A stretch of 62,110 bases of DNA from Dechloromonas sp. CZR5 (GTDB taxonomy: Bacteria > Pseudomonadota > Gammaproteobacteria > Burkholderiales > Rhodocyclaceae), in the NCBI RefSeq assembly GCF_008711155.1, contig NZ_VUYQ01000012.1, positions 1 to 62,110 of the forward strand, written 5' to 3'. Below the pieces are notes generated by a model. That model did no database searches and was not told the origin of the DNA. It saw nothing but the letters and a program-made list of their open reading frames with translations. How positions within the stretch are numbered: position 1 is the stretch's first letter; every line of letters begins with the position of its first letter. The translations under genes and the position numbers were made by a program. Positions 17,373-25,850 of this stretch are shown one piece after another.

Positions 17373-17624
17373 TTACTTCTTCCAGTAGTTGTCGAGATAC
17401 TGATTCAAGTCGTCGCGCTTGAAGGGCGCTTTGCCCGGGTATTTTTCCAGTGCCGCGGTGACCTTGTCGCGATTCGCGTTAGATACCGCATAGTTGCGGT
17501 TCTTGAGATAGTGATCGATGAAATAGCCAACTTCGTAATATTCCGTCATCGAGACATAGATGCGGTCCAGCTTGCCGACGTACTTTTTGTTGTCGTGATC
17601 CGACCAGTCGCCCAATGTTGCCAT
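17373..17624 (-). CDS. Small protein convergent with the PLD gene
   Basis: The product is 83 residues from ATG 17624, with GGGAGAAAGAAAC before it, a strong ribosome-binding site. It begins MATLGDWSDHDNKKYVGKLDRIYVS, has a helical middle MTEYYEVGYFIDHYLKNRNY, and ends KRDDLNQYLDNYWKK. The C-terminus, with spaced aromatics, looks like a small helix bundle. Only 8 bases separate its stop from the PLD stop. Not recognised; an inhibitor or immunity role for the PLD protein is possible but unsupported. Confidence 0.6.
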   Translation of the reverse strand: MATLGDWSDHDNKKYVGKLDRIYVSMTEYYEVGYFIDHYLKNRNYAVSNANRDKVTAALEKYPGKAPFKRDDLNQYLDNYWKK

Positions 17625-18081
17625 GTTTCTTTCTCCCTGAATGAACCTCACTTGAGGCACCGGAGATATAAGGGCGACGAGCGGAGTTTCAAGACCCAAT
17701 CATCATTTTTATGCTGCTTCCCCCGAGGCGATAAAATCTTCGTTGAATACGAGACCGGTAGTATTCCGTTCATAGGACGGGTATCTTGCCTGTCCGCAAT
17801 GCGCGGCGCACCACAAGGCATGGTGACGGAGTAGGGCTCTTGGAGTGCTTTGGCTGTAAGAGGTTGAACATAAGGGAGATGCGCTCCGACGTTGTTTCTC
17901 CAACTGTTCAGGAGGCCATATCCGGAAAGTTTCCGGTGGTCGAGATGCCGCGACCAAATCAGGGGCTCTTCCCACCAAGCCGCCCTGGCCAGAAACCTAC
18001 AGCAAGCGCGGCGAAGAAATTTTTGGACTTGCAAAGCAATGGTAATCAGCACACCATTTTGCTCATTCTCCGAAACTGTCC
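17625..18081 (+). other. Intergenic stretch with a possible short ORF end
   Basis: No confident gene is seen. One plus-strand frame reads SGALPTKPPWPETYSKRGEEIFGLAKQW and stops at 18035-18037, 44 bases before the next start. This looks protein-like (Pro-Trp-Pro, charged helix) but has no start codon with a ribosome-binding site. It may be the end of a lost gene of the nucleotidyltransferase operon that follows. Confidence 0.3.
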
Positions 18082-18267
18082 ATGATGACCCATACTCGCA
18101 AACTCAAGCACTCAGACAAAGTCTTGATCGCCGCCAAGCGCGAGCGTCAGGAGAAGTCGCGTGTCTTGGTCGAGTCAGGGGAGCGTTCTCAGGAAAGCAT
18201 GTTCTTCATCGCACCGTCCATTGCTAGAGCCGCCAAGGTGCGTCACCGGGTTCTGAGCTTTGGCTGA
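18082..18267 (+). CDS. Small basic protein coupled to the nucleotidyltransferase
   Basis: The product is 61 residues from ATG 18082 (or the adjacent ATG 18085). It is very basic (THTRKLKHSDKVLIAAKRERQ) and ends SMFFIAPSIARAAKVRHRVLSFG. The pattern, a short helical N-terminus then FFI-P and a basic VRHR, is what I would expect of an antitoxin-like or DNA-binding partner. Its stop lies inside the start of the next gene (TTG 18260), so the two are coupled. No family is recognised with confidence. Confidence 0.5.
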   Translation: MMTHTRKLKHSDKVLIAAKRERQEKSRVLVESGERSQESMFFIAPSIARAAKVRHRVLSFG

Positions 18268-19035
18268 GACGGAGGTCGAAGTCAGTATTCCCCAGGATCT
18301 CCTGGAAAAAATCCTCGCCAGTGTTACCTCCGACGCCGTTCTGGTCGGTGGTCAGTCCCTTGCCTTCTGGGTTTCCCATTACCGCATTCAACTGCCGCCC
18401 CAGTTCCAGGTCGGTGCCATCAGCGACGACGCTGACTTCCTCGGCGGACGGGACGACGTTACGGCCATCGCACGGCGCGTAGACGGCATTCCCGAGTACA
18501 CGTCCCCGCGCTTCTTGTCGGCCCTGGTCGGTCAAATCAAGATACCGCTTTCCCGGCATGAGTACGTCAATGTCGATGTGCTGCACCGCTTGGTAGGCTT
18601 GAATCCCCAGAGCGTGCGGGAAAGGGCTTCCATTGCCACGGTGGGGGGCACAGATTTCCTGGTGATGCACCCCATTGATGTCTTCTTGAGCCGCATTGAG
18701 AACCTGGTCCAGCTTGCCGAAAAACAGAATCCACAGGGAATCGAACAGGCCAAGCTGGGGTGCTGGTAGCCCGCAACTATATCGAGGAAATCGCAAAGGA
18801 CCAGCCGGATGGTCAAAAGCATGGGCTTAAAGTCATTGAATACGTGGTCAAGGTCGCCAAGAGCGGTGCCGGCCGCAAAGTTTCCAGGGATTTCGGTATT
18901 GACTTTCGCGGTGCCATTCCCGGTTACGCGATTACCATCGAAGCCTTCCACAAGGTTCGCTACCCGCAGATTCTCCAGGAGCTACCGCCAACGGTCATGG
19001 TCAGCGCAACTCCTTCACCTAAAGCTACTTCTTAA
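18260..19035 (+). pseudogene. Nucleotidyltransferase-like protein broken by a -1 frameshift
   Basis: Frame one (18260-18769, start TTG overlapping the previous gene) gives VLVGGQSLAFWVSHY, SDDADFLGG and VNVDVLHRLVG, the arrangement of AbiEii-like or related nucleotidyltransferases (GG-S then D-x-D). It stops after EQAKLGCW. A second frame opening at GTG 18760 continues with VARNYIEEIAKDQ and VIEYVVKVAKSGAGRKVSRDFG to 19035. Joining them at the GGGG run (18757-18760) needs one extra G, which would restore AKLGVLVARNY. A lost base, a sequencing error or programmed slippage could each explain it. With the upstream small protein it resembles a toxin-antitoxin pair. Confidence 0.6.
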
Positions 19036-19093
19036 TGAATTGCCTTGGTGAAGGGCCATTGCTGATCCACCAGGAAATCGGGGCATCTCCTAT

Positions 19094-20440
19094 TTATCGA
19101 GCCCAGCCAACTTCCCTGAGGAGAAAACCCAGTGCACCCAGAACCAGTTGGGCATCTTCCTCAGTCGGTGGTCGGGTGTTGTAACGCTTCTGTTCGTTGG
19201 GTTTTCCTCGCGAATGAAAGCGTTGCAGCAAGCGGATGGCTGAACCTGCCGCGGATGGTGAATTGGTGTCGGGATTGCCCTGCTGCTTTTCGAATGCCTT
19301 CAACAAAGCGCCAAGATCAAGATAATGAACCTTGTCCGGAGCATCTCCAGTCGACTCGAGCCAATGTGCAAGGACGACAGTGGCCGCGGCGCGGCACAAG
19401 TCGACCAAGGAGACCGGACTTGATCGGAAGGCGCCATCAGCGACATGCGCCAATGTTGCCAAAACCTCTGTCTTGGCCCCTTCGGGGATATGTTCCTCAA
19501 TGAGTTCAGGCAAGGCGCCAAAGCTGGAGCGGGCGCGTAATGTAAGCAACTCTTCGCCCGAGGCTACCGTTTCCACTGAGACTACCTGCCATACGGTCGG
19601 GGCGGATTGCGTCCCGAGAACCAACTGCGCGCGCAGAATATTCGGAAACAGTGATGAAAAGCTTTGGGCAGGCCGGTAGGTCCAGAGTGTTCGGTTAAGG
19701 CGGCCGTCCATCGTCATATGATCGCGATCCATGGGCTCAGCGGGGTGCGGCGTGAAATACCATGTCTGCTGCAGGGAACCATCTCCCCATTCATACAGGC
19801 GCCCGCGGCGGATGCGGGTACCCGGAAGAATGCGTAAACGCGAGCGAATCTCTTCAACACTGAGCGTGGCCAATATTGGATCGGACAGGGCGATTGTCAC
19901 CATGGCAGCATTTGCGGATGTGGCTGCCGTTGCTTGCCCTGTCAGATCAACCAGCAGAATTCGACCGTCATCGAGCATCAATTCCGCCGTTGTCCGGTCG
20001 ATCAGTCCTGCCGCCTTGATTTTTCGTCGCTCTTCGGGGATTTCGACCCATACTTCGTAGCGCTCTCCGCTAAAGCCAACTGCACTTCTGGACATGGTTC
20101 TTCGCGGGAGGTCGATAAAACCTGTTTCTAATAAGTGCTCGGTTGCAGCAAGGCGCGCAGCAACAATAGTGCAAGCATCCTTTCGCGTGCCTGGAGGATG
20201 GCGAAAGTGAGCCGTTGGGTCGGTGCGCAAGGGTTGTCCGGCCAAAACGGGAATCAAAACCTGCTTACAGGCGGGGCAGAGGCATTGGCACGTTCCCTGA
20301 ACGACCGGATCGTCGTGGATATATAAGGGCTTGCCGGATGCGGCGTCATGCGCCCACTTCATGGGAAGTTGCGTCAGGTCAGAATCGTCCCGTTCAAGGC
20401 TGCCGGGGGCGACAGCGCTTATGTGCCATGCGGTCACCAA
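19094..20440 (-). CDS. CoiA-like protein with N-terminal zinc site
   Basis: The product is 448 residues from TTG 20440, which has GGAG six bases upstream; GTG 20437 or ATG 20362 are alternatives. The N-terminal region has CQCLCPACKQVL followed by AHFRHPPGT and DACTIV, the cysteine/histidine layout of competence protein CoiA-like families (zinc finger and HFRH). The middle part, ELMLDDGRILLVDLTGQ, could be the acidic core of a nuclease-like fold. The C-terminal 200 residues are unrecognised. CoiA-like proteins are linked to DNA uptake in Gram-positives; here a DNA-processing cargo role is inferred. It is divergent from the 20555 membrane protein. Confidence 0.55.
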   Translation of the reverse strand: MVTAWHISAVAPGSLERDDSDLTQLPMKWAHDAASGKPLYIHDDPVVQGTCQCLCPACKQVLIPVLAGQPLRTDPTAHFRHPPGTRKDACTIVAARLAATEHLLETGFIDLPRRTMSRSAVGFSGERYEVWVEIPEERRKIKAAGLIDRTTAELMLDDGRILLVDLTGQATAATSANAAMVTIALSDPILATLSVEEIRSRLRILPGTRIRRGRLYEWGDGSLQQTWYFTPHPAEPMDRDHMTMDGRLNRTLWTYRPAQSFSSLFPNILRAQLVLGTQSAPTVWQVVSVETVASGEELLTLRARSSFGALPELIEEHIPEGAKTEVLATLAHVADGAFRSSPVSLVDLCRAAATVVLAHWLESTGDAPDKVHYLDLGALLKAFEKQQGNPDTNSPSAAGSAIRLLQRFHSRGKPNEQKRYNTRPPTEEDAQLVLGALGFLLREVGWAR

Positions 20441-20554
20441 CGTGCTCTCCAGATCGCTGTCATTTCGTTAAAGGTCGCTCGTCGATACATCTTCTTGGAA
20501 TATTGGCATAATGCCGCCGCTGACAGGGTATGAAAAAAGCATTTTGGAAAAATC

Positions 20555-21970
20555 ATGAATAAAGCAGCTGAACAATCTACAGGGCCGGATACTCCTGAAC
20601 CGGTCGCAACCCCGGAAGAGTCTTGGGCTAAGCGAATCAACACGGTCTTTTCCATCGCGAAGCTGACATTACCGATAGCTTCAGCTATCGGCCTCATTGT
20701 CGTCATAGGTTATCTGGTTGGGGTGATCCACTTTTTCCCCAAGGGATTGACGGTCGGCGATAGCTTGCTTTTCATCGTTACCGCTCTGAGCTTTGGGTTC
20801 ATTTATCTTTTTTTCGTCGCATGCGGTGCTGCCACCGTTTGTCTATGCGTTGCTGGCTGCCGAGCATTTAAAACAAGACGATGGTGGGACGCGTTCCTCG
20901 ACATCATGGGCGCGCTCGTGTTTGGGCTTTTCCTAATTGTGATTTCTGGGTTCTCGGACGTTCTCGGAAATCTACTTGGGTTGCTGGGGGCCGGTACCCT
21001 CATCTCTTTCATGACTCAATTTTGGAAGCGTTACGATGACCTCCCAGCTGAATACCGGGAGAAAGTCAGCCGAGGGGAGCGATCTCTATCCCGTCTGGCG
21101 ATGCTCGCTACAGCTATTGCCTTGCCTGGCTTGGTCGGCTCTATCGGGACTGTGGCGCTCGGTAGCACGATGAACACCGTTGGCCTAAATCGACGGAGTG
21201 CAACGATCAGTATCAAAGGGGACGAGTTTTTGTTTCTCCAGTCGTTGGCACAACGCCACAATTTACCGGTATTTGGTTGTCCATCGAAAGGGGAGTCGGA
21301 TCACCTCATTCATGATGTCAATGTGCTTTGGCATGGCGTGGGGGAAAGAAGCCTGTTGTCGTTCGAGGCTGGTACCCTGAATGCCACGGAACAAAATAGT
21401 ATTTTCGGATATCTGAAAAATGCGCTGATGGTCGAAGTTCCATCCGAATCGATTCTTATTTCCCGTATGGCCCGGCCAGTTGATGGGATGGGTATTCCGT
21501 CATGTGCTCACTACACGTTGGAAACTGCATTTGCCAATGGCGTGTTTGATTTGAATGCCGCCCAGCGCAGTGAGATCGAACGCTACTTGGGGGGAAGAGG
21601 CGTTGGTCGATCTCCCAATGAGCAGCGGAAACTCACAACCATTGTTGTGAGGGGCTATGCCGATATGTCCCCAAGTACACGAAACAACGGGAATGCCGAT
21701 CTTTCGGAGCAAAGGGCGAAGACTGCGGCTGCGTTTGTCCGAGAGAAATTAGTACCGTTGGCTCTCGGAGCCGTCACGGTTACCCCTATCGGGATGGGGG
21801 TGCGCAACAGTCTCTCAAAATGTGAAGCCGAAATGTCTGGCTTGGCTGCCCGCGAGTGCCGAACGGTCGATCGGCGTGTGGAACTCGAGTTGGTTTATGA
21901 GTTCGTGCCTGCAAAAAAATCAGCAGAAATGAAGCCGCCAGACACGACTGTTGAGAATAAATTACGTTGA
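20555..21970 (+). CDS. Inner-membrane protein with C-terminal OmpA/MotB-like domain
   Basis: The product is 471 residues from ATG 20555. Hydrophobic segments lie at about 33-60 (LPIASAIGLIVVIGYLVGVI), 71-100, 114-150 and 181-205, so four or five membrane helices cluster in the first 210 residues. The rest is soluble. From about 365 to 455 an OmpA-like pattern appears: LTTIVVRGYADMSPSTRNNGNADLSEQRAKTAAAFV, then VTPIGMGVRNS, and CRTVDRRVELELVYE with the R-x(3)-DRRVE signature of peptidoglycan-binding OmpA/MotB domains. An inner-membrane anchor plus this domain recalls MotB and the ZorB type. No ZorA-like partner is next to it. G+C is visibly lower than the backbone. Confidence 0.65.
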   Translation: MNKAAEQSTGPDTPEPVATPEESWAKRINTVFSIAKLTLPIASAIGLIVVIGYLVGVIHFFPKGLTVGDSLLFIVTALSFGFIYLFFVACGAATVCLCVAGCRAFKTRRWWDAFLDIMGALVFGLFLIVISGFSDVLGNLLGLLGAGTLISFMTQFWKRYDDLPAEYREKVSRGERSLSRLAMLATAIALPGLVGSIGTVALGSTMNTVGLNRRSATISIKGDEFLFLQSLAQRHNLPVFGCPSKGESDHLIHDVNVLWHGVGERSLLSFEAGTLNATEQNSIFGYLKNALMVEVPSESILISRMARPVDGMGIPSCAHYTLETAFANGVFDLNAAQRSEIERYLGGRGVGRSPNEQRKLTTIVVRGYADMSPSTRNNGNADLSEQRAKTAAAFVREKLVPLALGAVTVTPIGMGVRNSLSKCEAEMSGLAARECRTVDRRVELELVYEFVPAKKSAEMKPPDTTVENKLR

Positions 21971-22168
21971 GTCGGCTGTTACTTAGTTCCTGTTGCCGTC
22001 TAAATCGCAATTCGACTACACTCGAACCTGGGTGTTCGTCGCACGCCTTCCGTCCGCACTGGAAAAGCAGCCACAGCGACTAGATCTTCGATCATCGTAT
22101 TTGACCAGACACCTCTTTACAGGCGACTGGTGAGCGGACCACCAGATGGAAGCCTGGAAGGAGTGATC

Positions 22169-23635
22169 GTGTCTTTTATTAGTCCCCCCAAGCAGCAGTC
22201 GTTCGAGGAAGCCTTCGATGCTATCGATCTGGGTATGACAACCTTCTGGTTCAGTCATTACCCAAACATTCTGTCAGAGCAGTTAACGCCGCGCATCAAG
22301 CTGGCTGCAAAGCGATTAAGTCTGGCGGGTGGAATTCAGAGATGCAAAGCGCATGAGGCGATTGCTCAGACTTTGCGGTTTGATTCTTGGCATGCCCTGT
22401 CATCTCATCTACGTATGCTGGAGGAGGTGCCAATAGAGCGCTTGCCCCCAAATTGGCTCGATAACTTCAGCGCGGTAGGCGTTCTGCTCATTGAGGCCAA
22501 GGACGAAGTGGCATTGCCACGAAGCCAGATCAACGCATTTGATCGGTTTGCGGAAACCTTGTCGATGCTCACTGACGTTCCGAAGCAGGTCATTCTCGAT
22601 GGCGTCGCTTCTCCGCTGTGTGCGGGGAAGACCTGGGCCGAGGTTCGGGCCAGAACACCTCTTCAAGCGAATACGCCCCTGTACAGCTTTGTGACGCCGG
22701 CTGGTGAGATGTCTGGCGATCTGGGCGGTTGTTTTTCGCAGAGTCCGGCGTGTGTGCAGTTGGCCGATCAACTCGATGAGCGCTGGTTGAGCAATGAGCA
22801 ACCCACCAAAGCCCAGCGAAACAAGGCGCGTCGTTGGATCAGCAAGGTTCTGCTGGCACAACCGGGTTTTTTGGAGGGGGGATTGGCTTTGGCGTGGATA
22901 CTGCACGAAGAAGGCGACCCAAGCGCCTTGCCAATGGTGAACCGTCTCGTCAAACAGGCAGACTCCCTTATTCCAAAGGGTTACCGAGGGCGGATCATCT
23001 GGGGGCACATTAGCAATCGCTTCTACCACCGACTTCTTTGGTTACAACTCGAGCTCAATTTCCAGCAGGGAAAACTGTCTCTCGCCGCCAAGCTTGCTCG
23101 GAGGATGCTTCGACTCAATCCCAATGACAATATCGGTGTGCGTTACGTGCTTCCACTCATCCTGCTCGAATGTGGAGACTATCCTGGCGCCAAGCGTGCG
23201 CTCAAACCTGTGGCGGATGAATCGGGTCTGACCGTTGCTGCCGTTCGCGCTTTCGTTTACTTCGCAGTCGGAGACATCGAAGGTTTTCGAAAGGAACTGG
23301 CGTTGGCACTGTTTACTTTCCCGATGCTACGCACCTTCCTGCTCAATGACCCCAATGCTTTGCTTGCGAACGACGAAGGGTATCGCGGCACAATTCCTGA
23401 TGTCGAGACGTTTGCTGCCTTTGCCTGGCCCGCGTACTGTGCTATTCCGGGGTTGCGGGGCGAGTGCCATTCTTTTCTGGCGGAACCGGTTGTGCACGCC
23501 GCCGAGAAGGAGCTTTTGGAGTACTGGGAAGGTTACTGGCAGCGTGATCGCGAGGAAGGGAAGACGCGACGAGGTTCTCTGGAGGGCTGGAATTCACTGA
23601 TCGACGCCTCGGTTCAGCGGGTATCACGACGCTGA
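22169..23635 (+). CDS. Cargo protein with Glyoxalase_8-like motif and TPR-like helices
   Basis: The GTG at 22169 is chosen because AAGGAG sits five bases before it; the product is 488 residues. Near residues 43-80, KLAAKRLSLAGGIQRCKAHEAIAQTLRFDSWHALSSHL repeats the helical motif seen in the first protein of the window (His-x-L/A-I, L-F/G-x, D-S/A-W-H-A). From about 230 onward the sequence is a helical solenoid with tetratricopeptide-like pairs: FLEGGLALAWILHEEGD, KLSLAAKLARRMLRLNPND and VLPLILLECGDYPGAKRAL. No enzyme motif is seen. It stands alone on the plus strand between two cargo genes. Confidence 0.6.
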   Translation: MSFISPPKQQSFEEAFDAIDLGMTTFWFSHYPNILSEQLTPRIKLAAKRLSLAGGIQRCKAHEAIAQTLRFDSWHALSSHLRMLEEVPIERLPPNWLDNFSAVGVLLIEAKDEVALPRSQINAFDRFAETLSMLTDVPKQVILDGVASPLCAGKTWAEVRARTPLQANTPLYSFVTPAGEMSGDLGGCFSQSPACVQLADQLDERWLSNEQPTKAQRNKARRWISKVLLAQPGFLEGGLALAWILHEEGDPSALPMVNRLVKQADSLIPKGYRGRIIWGHISNRFYHRLLWLQLELNFQQGKLSLAAKLARRMLRLNPNDNIGVRYVLPLILLECGDYPGAKRALKPVADESGLTVAAVRAFVYFAVGDIEGFRKELALALFTFPMLRTFLLNDPNALLANDEGYRGTIPDVETFAAFAWPAYCAIPGLRGECHSFLAEPVVHAAEKELLEYWEGYWQRDREEGKTRRGSLEGWNSLIDASVQRVSRR

Positions 23636-23699
23636 AAAGTGTGGTTTCACAGCATCCGCGATAAACGCGGGGGCGGTGTATTCAATAAGCGTGTGCACC

Positions 23700-25077
23700 T
23701 TAGTCCTGCCAGTGCGGCCCGGTCCGATTGCCGGCCGCCGGCAGGACCAGAAAACCATCCTCGAGAGGCTTGGCATGCCTGGCACGGATCGCACACCACT
23801 GCATTGTTTCGTCGAACGCCCAGCATTGGTCGGGGGGACTTTCCGGCACTAGATAGTGGCAGTAGACATACTCTAGTTCCTTCTCCCCGGGATCAAACTG
23901 GCGCGCTGTCGTGAGGATTTTTTCGTACCTCAGGCGTTCAACCCGGTCGCCTTCGACTGCTTCAAAGCCAATGTGGATGACGCTTTGGCGGCCTTCGGGC
24001 AACTGAGCCGTCGCTTCGGAGAGCTTCTTGCGGATGTCGCGCGCTTTGGCATTCAGGGCCGTATCGCTAAGACTTTCCCAGTGTAAGACTACCGCATGCT
24101 CACATGCTTCGATGTAGCGCGGGTTGTCGCTGGGATGGATTTTCAGCAGCGTCTGGTATTGGGCGTTGCGGATGTAGCGTCCTGTCAGCAACTCGAGAAT
24201 CCGATGGCTGCTGCTCAGTACCATGTCCGTCGCCAAGACCACTCTGAAGTGGCTTCAGGTCCAGCATTTCGATGCTGCCCATTGCGATGGCATCGTTCCA
24301 TGCCAGCCCCTCTAGACCAGATGCAAGCCAGCGATGAACCTTCTCGGCCAGATAGTCTGGTGGGATGCCAGAGAGTTCCACATGGAAACTCACCCGACAC
24401 AATGTGCTTCTCTCGAGCTGAGCAAGGTGCTCAGCGGAAGCTCCCCAAAGTCTTCCTACCTGTAGTCGCTCACCTTCTCCATACTCGCCGACCTCCATGC
24501 GCTTGCACTCGATAGCCCAAGTCTGTCCCCGGAGCGTGACGTCCATGTCGTGAGTTTGCCCTTCACCGGGTTTTTCATCGATGAAGGCAACATCTGCTCC
24601 CGCACGCCGATAGAACGCTGCGACCAATAGTTCGAAGAGGCCTCCATTGGGTTGCCTTTGCTCCTTCGTGACGATGCGCTGGACACGTGGCCCGATGCCT
24701 TCGACCTGCAGGAGGAGGTCCAAGTCACGCCCGATGCTCTGGAATATAGGTACGACACGAGAGCCAAAAACATAGTCATAGTTGCCGATGTGATCCAGCA
24801 AGGCTTCGGCCAGGAAGAGGTACCAACCGAAGCTATCCTTGGTATCGAAAAAGCGACCATCCCCGGAATCAATACCCATCGCGCTCAGATAGAGCCGATG
24901 CGCCGCTCGTTTTCGGCGTTGTATCCACTGTTCATGCGACATGAAGCTCTTGAACCACTCCACTGCCCGGCGCAGTTCCGGGTTGTCTGGCCAGGCATCG
25001 GGGCGGTGCTCCGGTGGATCGAAGAAGTCCGGCGAGAACTCCAGGTCGTCAAGTGTGGGCATGGCGAGTGGGGGCAT
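23700..25077 (-). pseudogene. PD-(D/E)XK-like nuclease split by a frameshift
   Basis: The upstream frame (25077 to about 24240) has GLFELLVAAFYRRAG, then THDMDVTLRG and AIECKRMEVGEYGEGERL, a D-x(n)-E-x-K arrangement of restriction-type nucleases. After EMLDLKPLQ the frame loses coding character (SGLGDGHGTEQQPS). The next frame opens at GTG 24242 with VVLATDMVLSSSHRILELLTG and runs to 23700. Together they would make about 455 residues. The junction at about 24240-24245 needs a 1-base insertion or 2-base deletion to repair. The downstream piece is soluble and ends in ordinary sequence. The gene is adjacent to the truncated TIR gene, and both may be decayed defence cargo. Confidence 0.6.
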
Positions 25078-25094
25078 AGGGAAAGCTCTGCGGT

Positions 25095-25550
25095 CTAGAA
25101 TGGCCGCGGTCCAAGGGGAGGCAACGGGATATTCAGGCCGTGCAAATCTCGTATAAGGTGTTGAAGATTTCCGTGCTGTCCAGGACCGTCGGAGAGGTCT
25201 ACATACAAGCGCCCGGCTAATTCGTCAGGCAACTGGCGCGGCTGCGCTGTTTGCCGGATGATCGGGATGAACTTCGCTGTACCAACTTCTCTCATGATTT
25301 GTGCCGTGACCAGCATCTGCTCGTAACCCACACCGCCTTGGCGTTGTTGTGCTTTTTGTACGTATGTCTCGGTACAAATCATTAGCACCCGGTCACCGCC
25401 AGCGGCCTGGGCTGCCTGATATGAAGCGAGTGTCTTGTAACCCATGGCCGCCGCGACGAGCTGGTGGGCGTGGCCGAGCGAGACCGAAACAACTTCGGTC
25501 GAAGTGTTCTTGCGAACGGAATGGGCGAGGTTTGAGATGCCGACGGGCAT
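25095..25550 (-). CDS. Truncated TIR-like protein fused to a helical motif
   Basis: The product is 151 residues from ATG 25550, with GGAG six bases upstream, so it is likely translated. Residues 52-125 match the second half of TIR/SEFIR domains: DRVLMICTETYVQKAQQ, GGVGYEQMLVTAQIM, TAKFIPIIRQ, LPDELAGRLYVDLSD. The Glu of GYEQM is at the place of the TIR NADase catalytic glutamate. The first half of the TIR fold is missing. In its place, residues 22-49 (VSLGHAHQLVAAAMGYKTLASYQAA) are the same helical motif as in the 748 and 22169 proteins. A recombination joining two unrelated genes is the simplest reading. Confidence 0.6.
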   Translation of the reverse strand: MPVGISNLAHSVRKNTSTEVVSVSLGHAHQLVAAAMGYKTLASYQAAQAAGGDRVLMICTETYVQKAQQRQGGVGYEQMLVTAQIMREVGTAKFIPIIRQTAQPRQLPDELAGRLYVDLSDGPGQHGNLQHLIRDLHGLNIPLPPLGPRPF

Positions 25551-25850
25551 GCGAATCTCCTAGATTAGCGTGGACCAATCGAGCGCTTACTTGGCCTACG
25601 CCCAGGCGAAGTCGCATGGTGATGGCTAATGGAAGCAGCGGGGTAAAGCAGGAAAGTCTGGATTGAGCCGCTCGAAGCTCAGGCGGACGAGGCCTTGAGT
25701 TCCGATTATCCACTTACCGGACAGGCTTGGCAATCGACGTAATTGGCGGCTATCCATGGGGCGGTGTCGTGACCCACCCACGTAGTGGGGAGGGTGCTTG
25801 CGAGTGGGGGCGACCTTGCATGACTTGGGGCCGGTGAGACGCTGGGGGAC
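25551..25850 (+). other. Gene-free stretch between TIR-like and ART-like genes
   Basis: I see no supported gene, terminator or repeat here. It must hold the divergent promoters of the 25550 and 25851 genes, but no clear -35/-10 pair was recognised. Confidence 0.3.
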
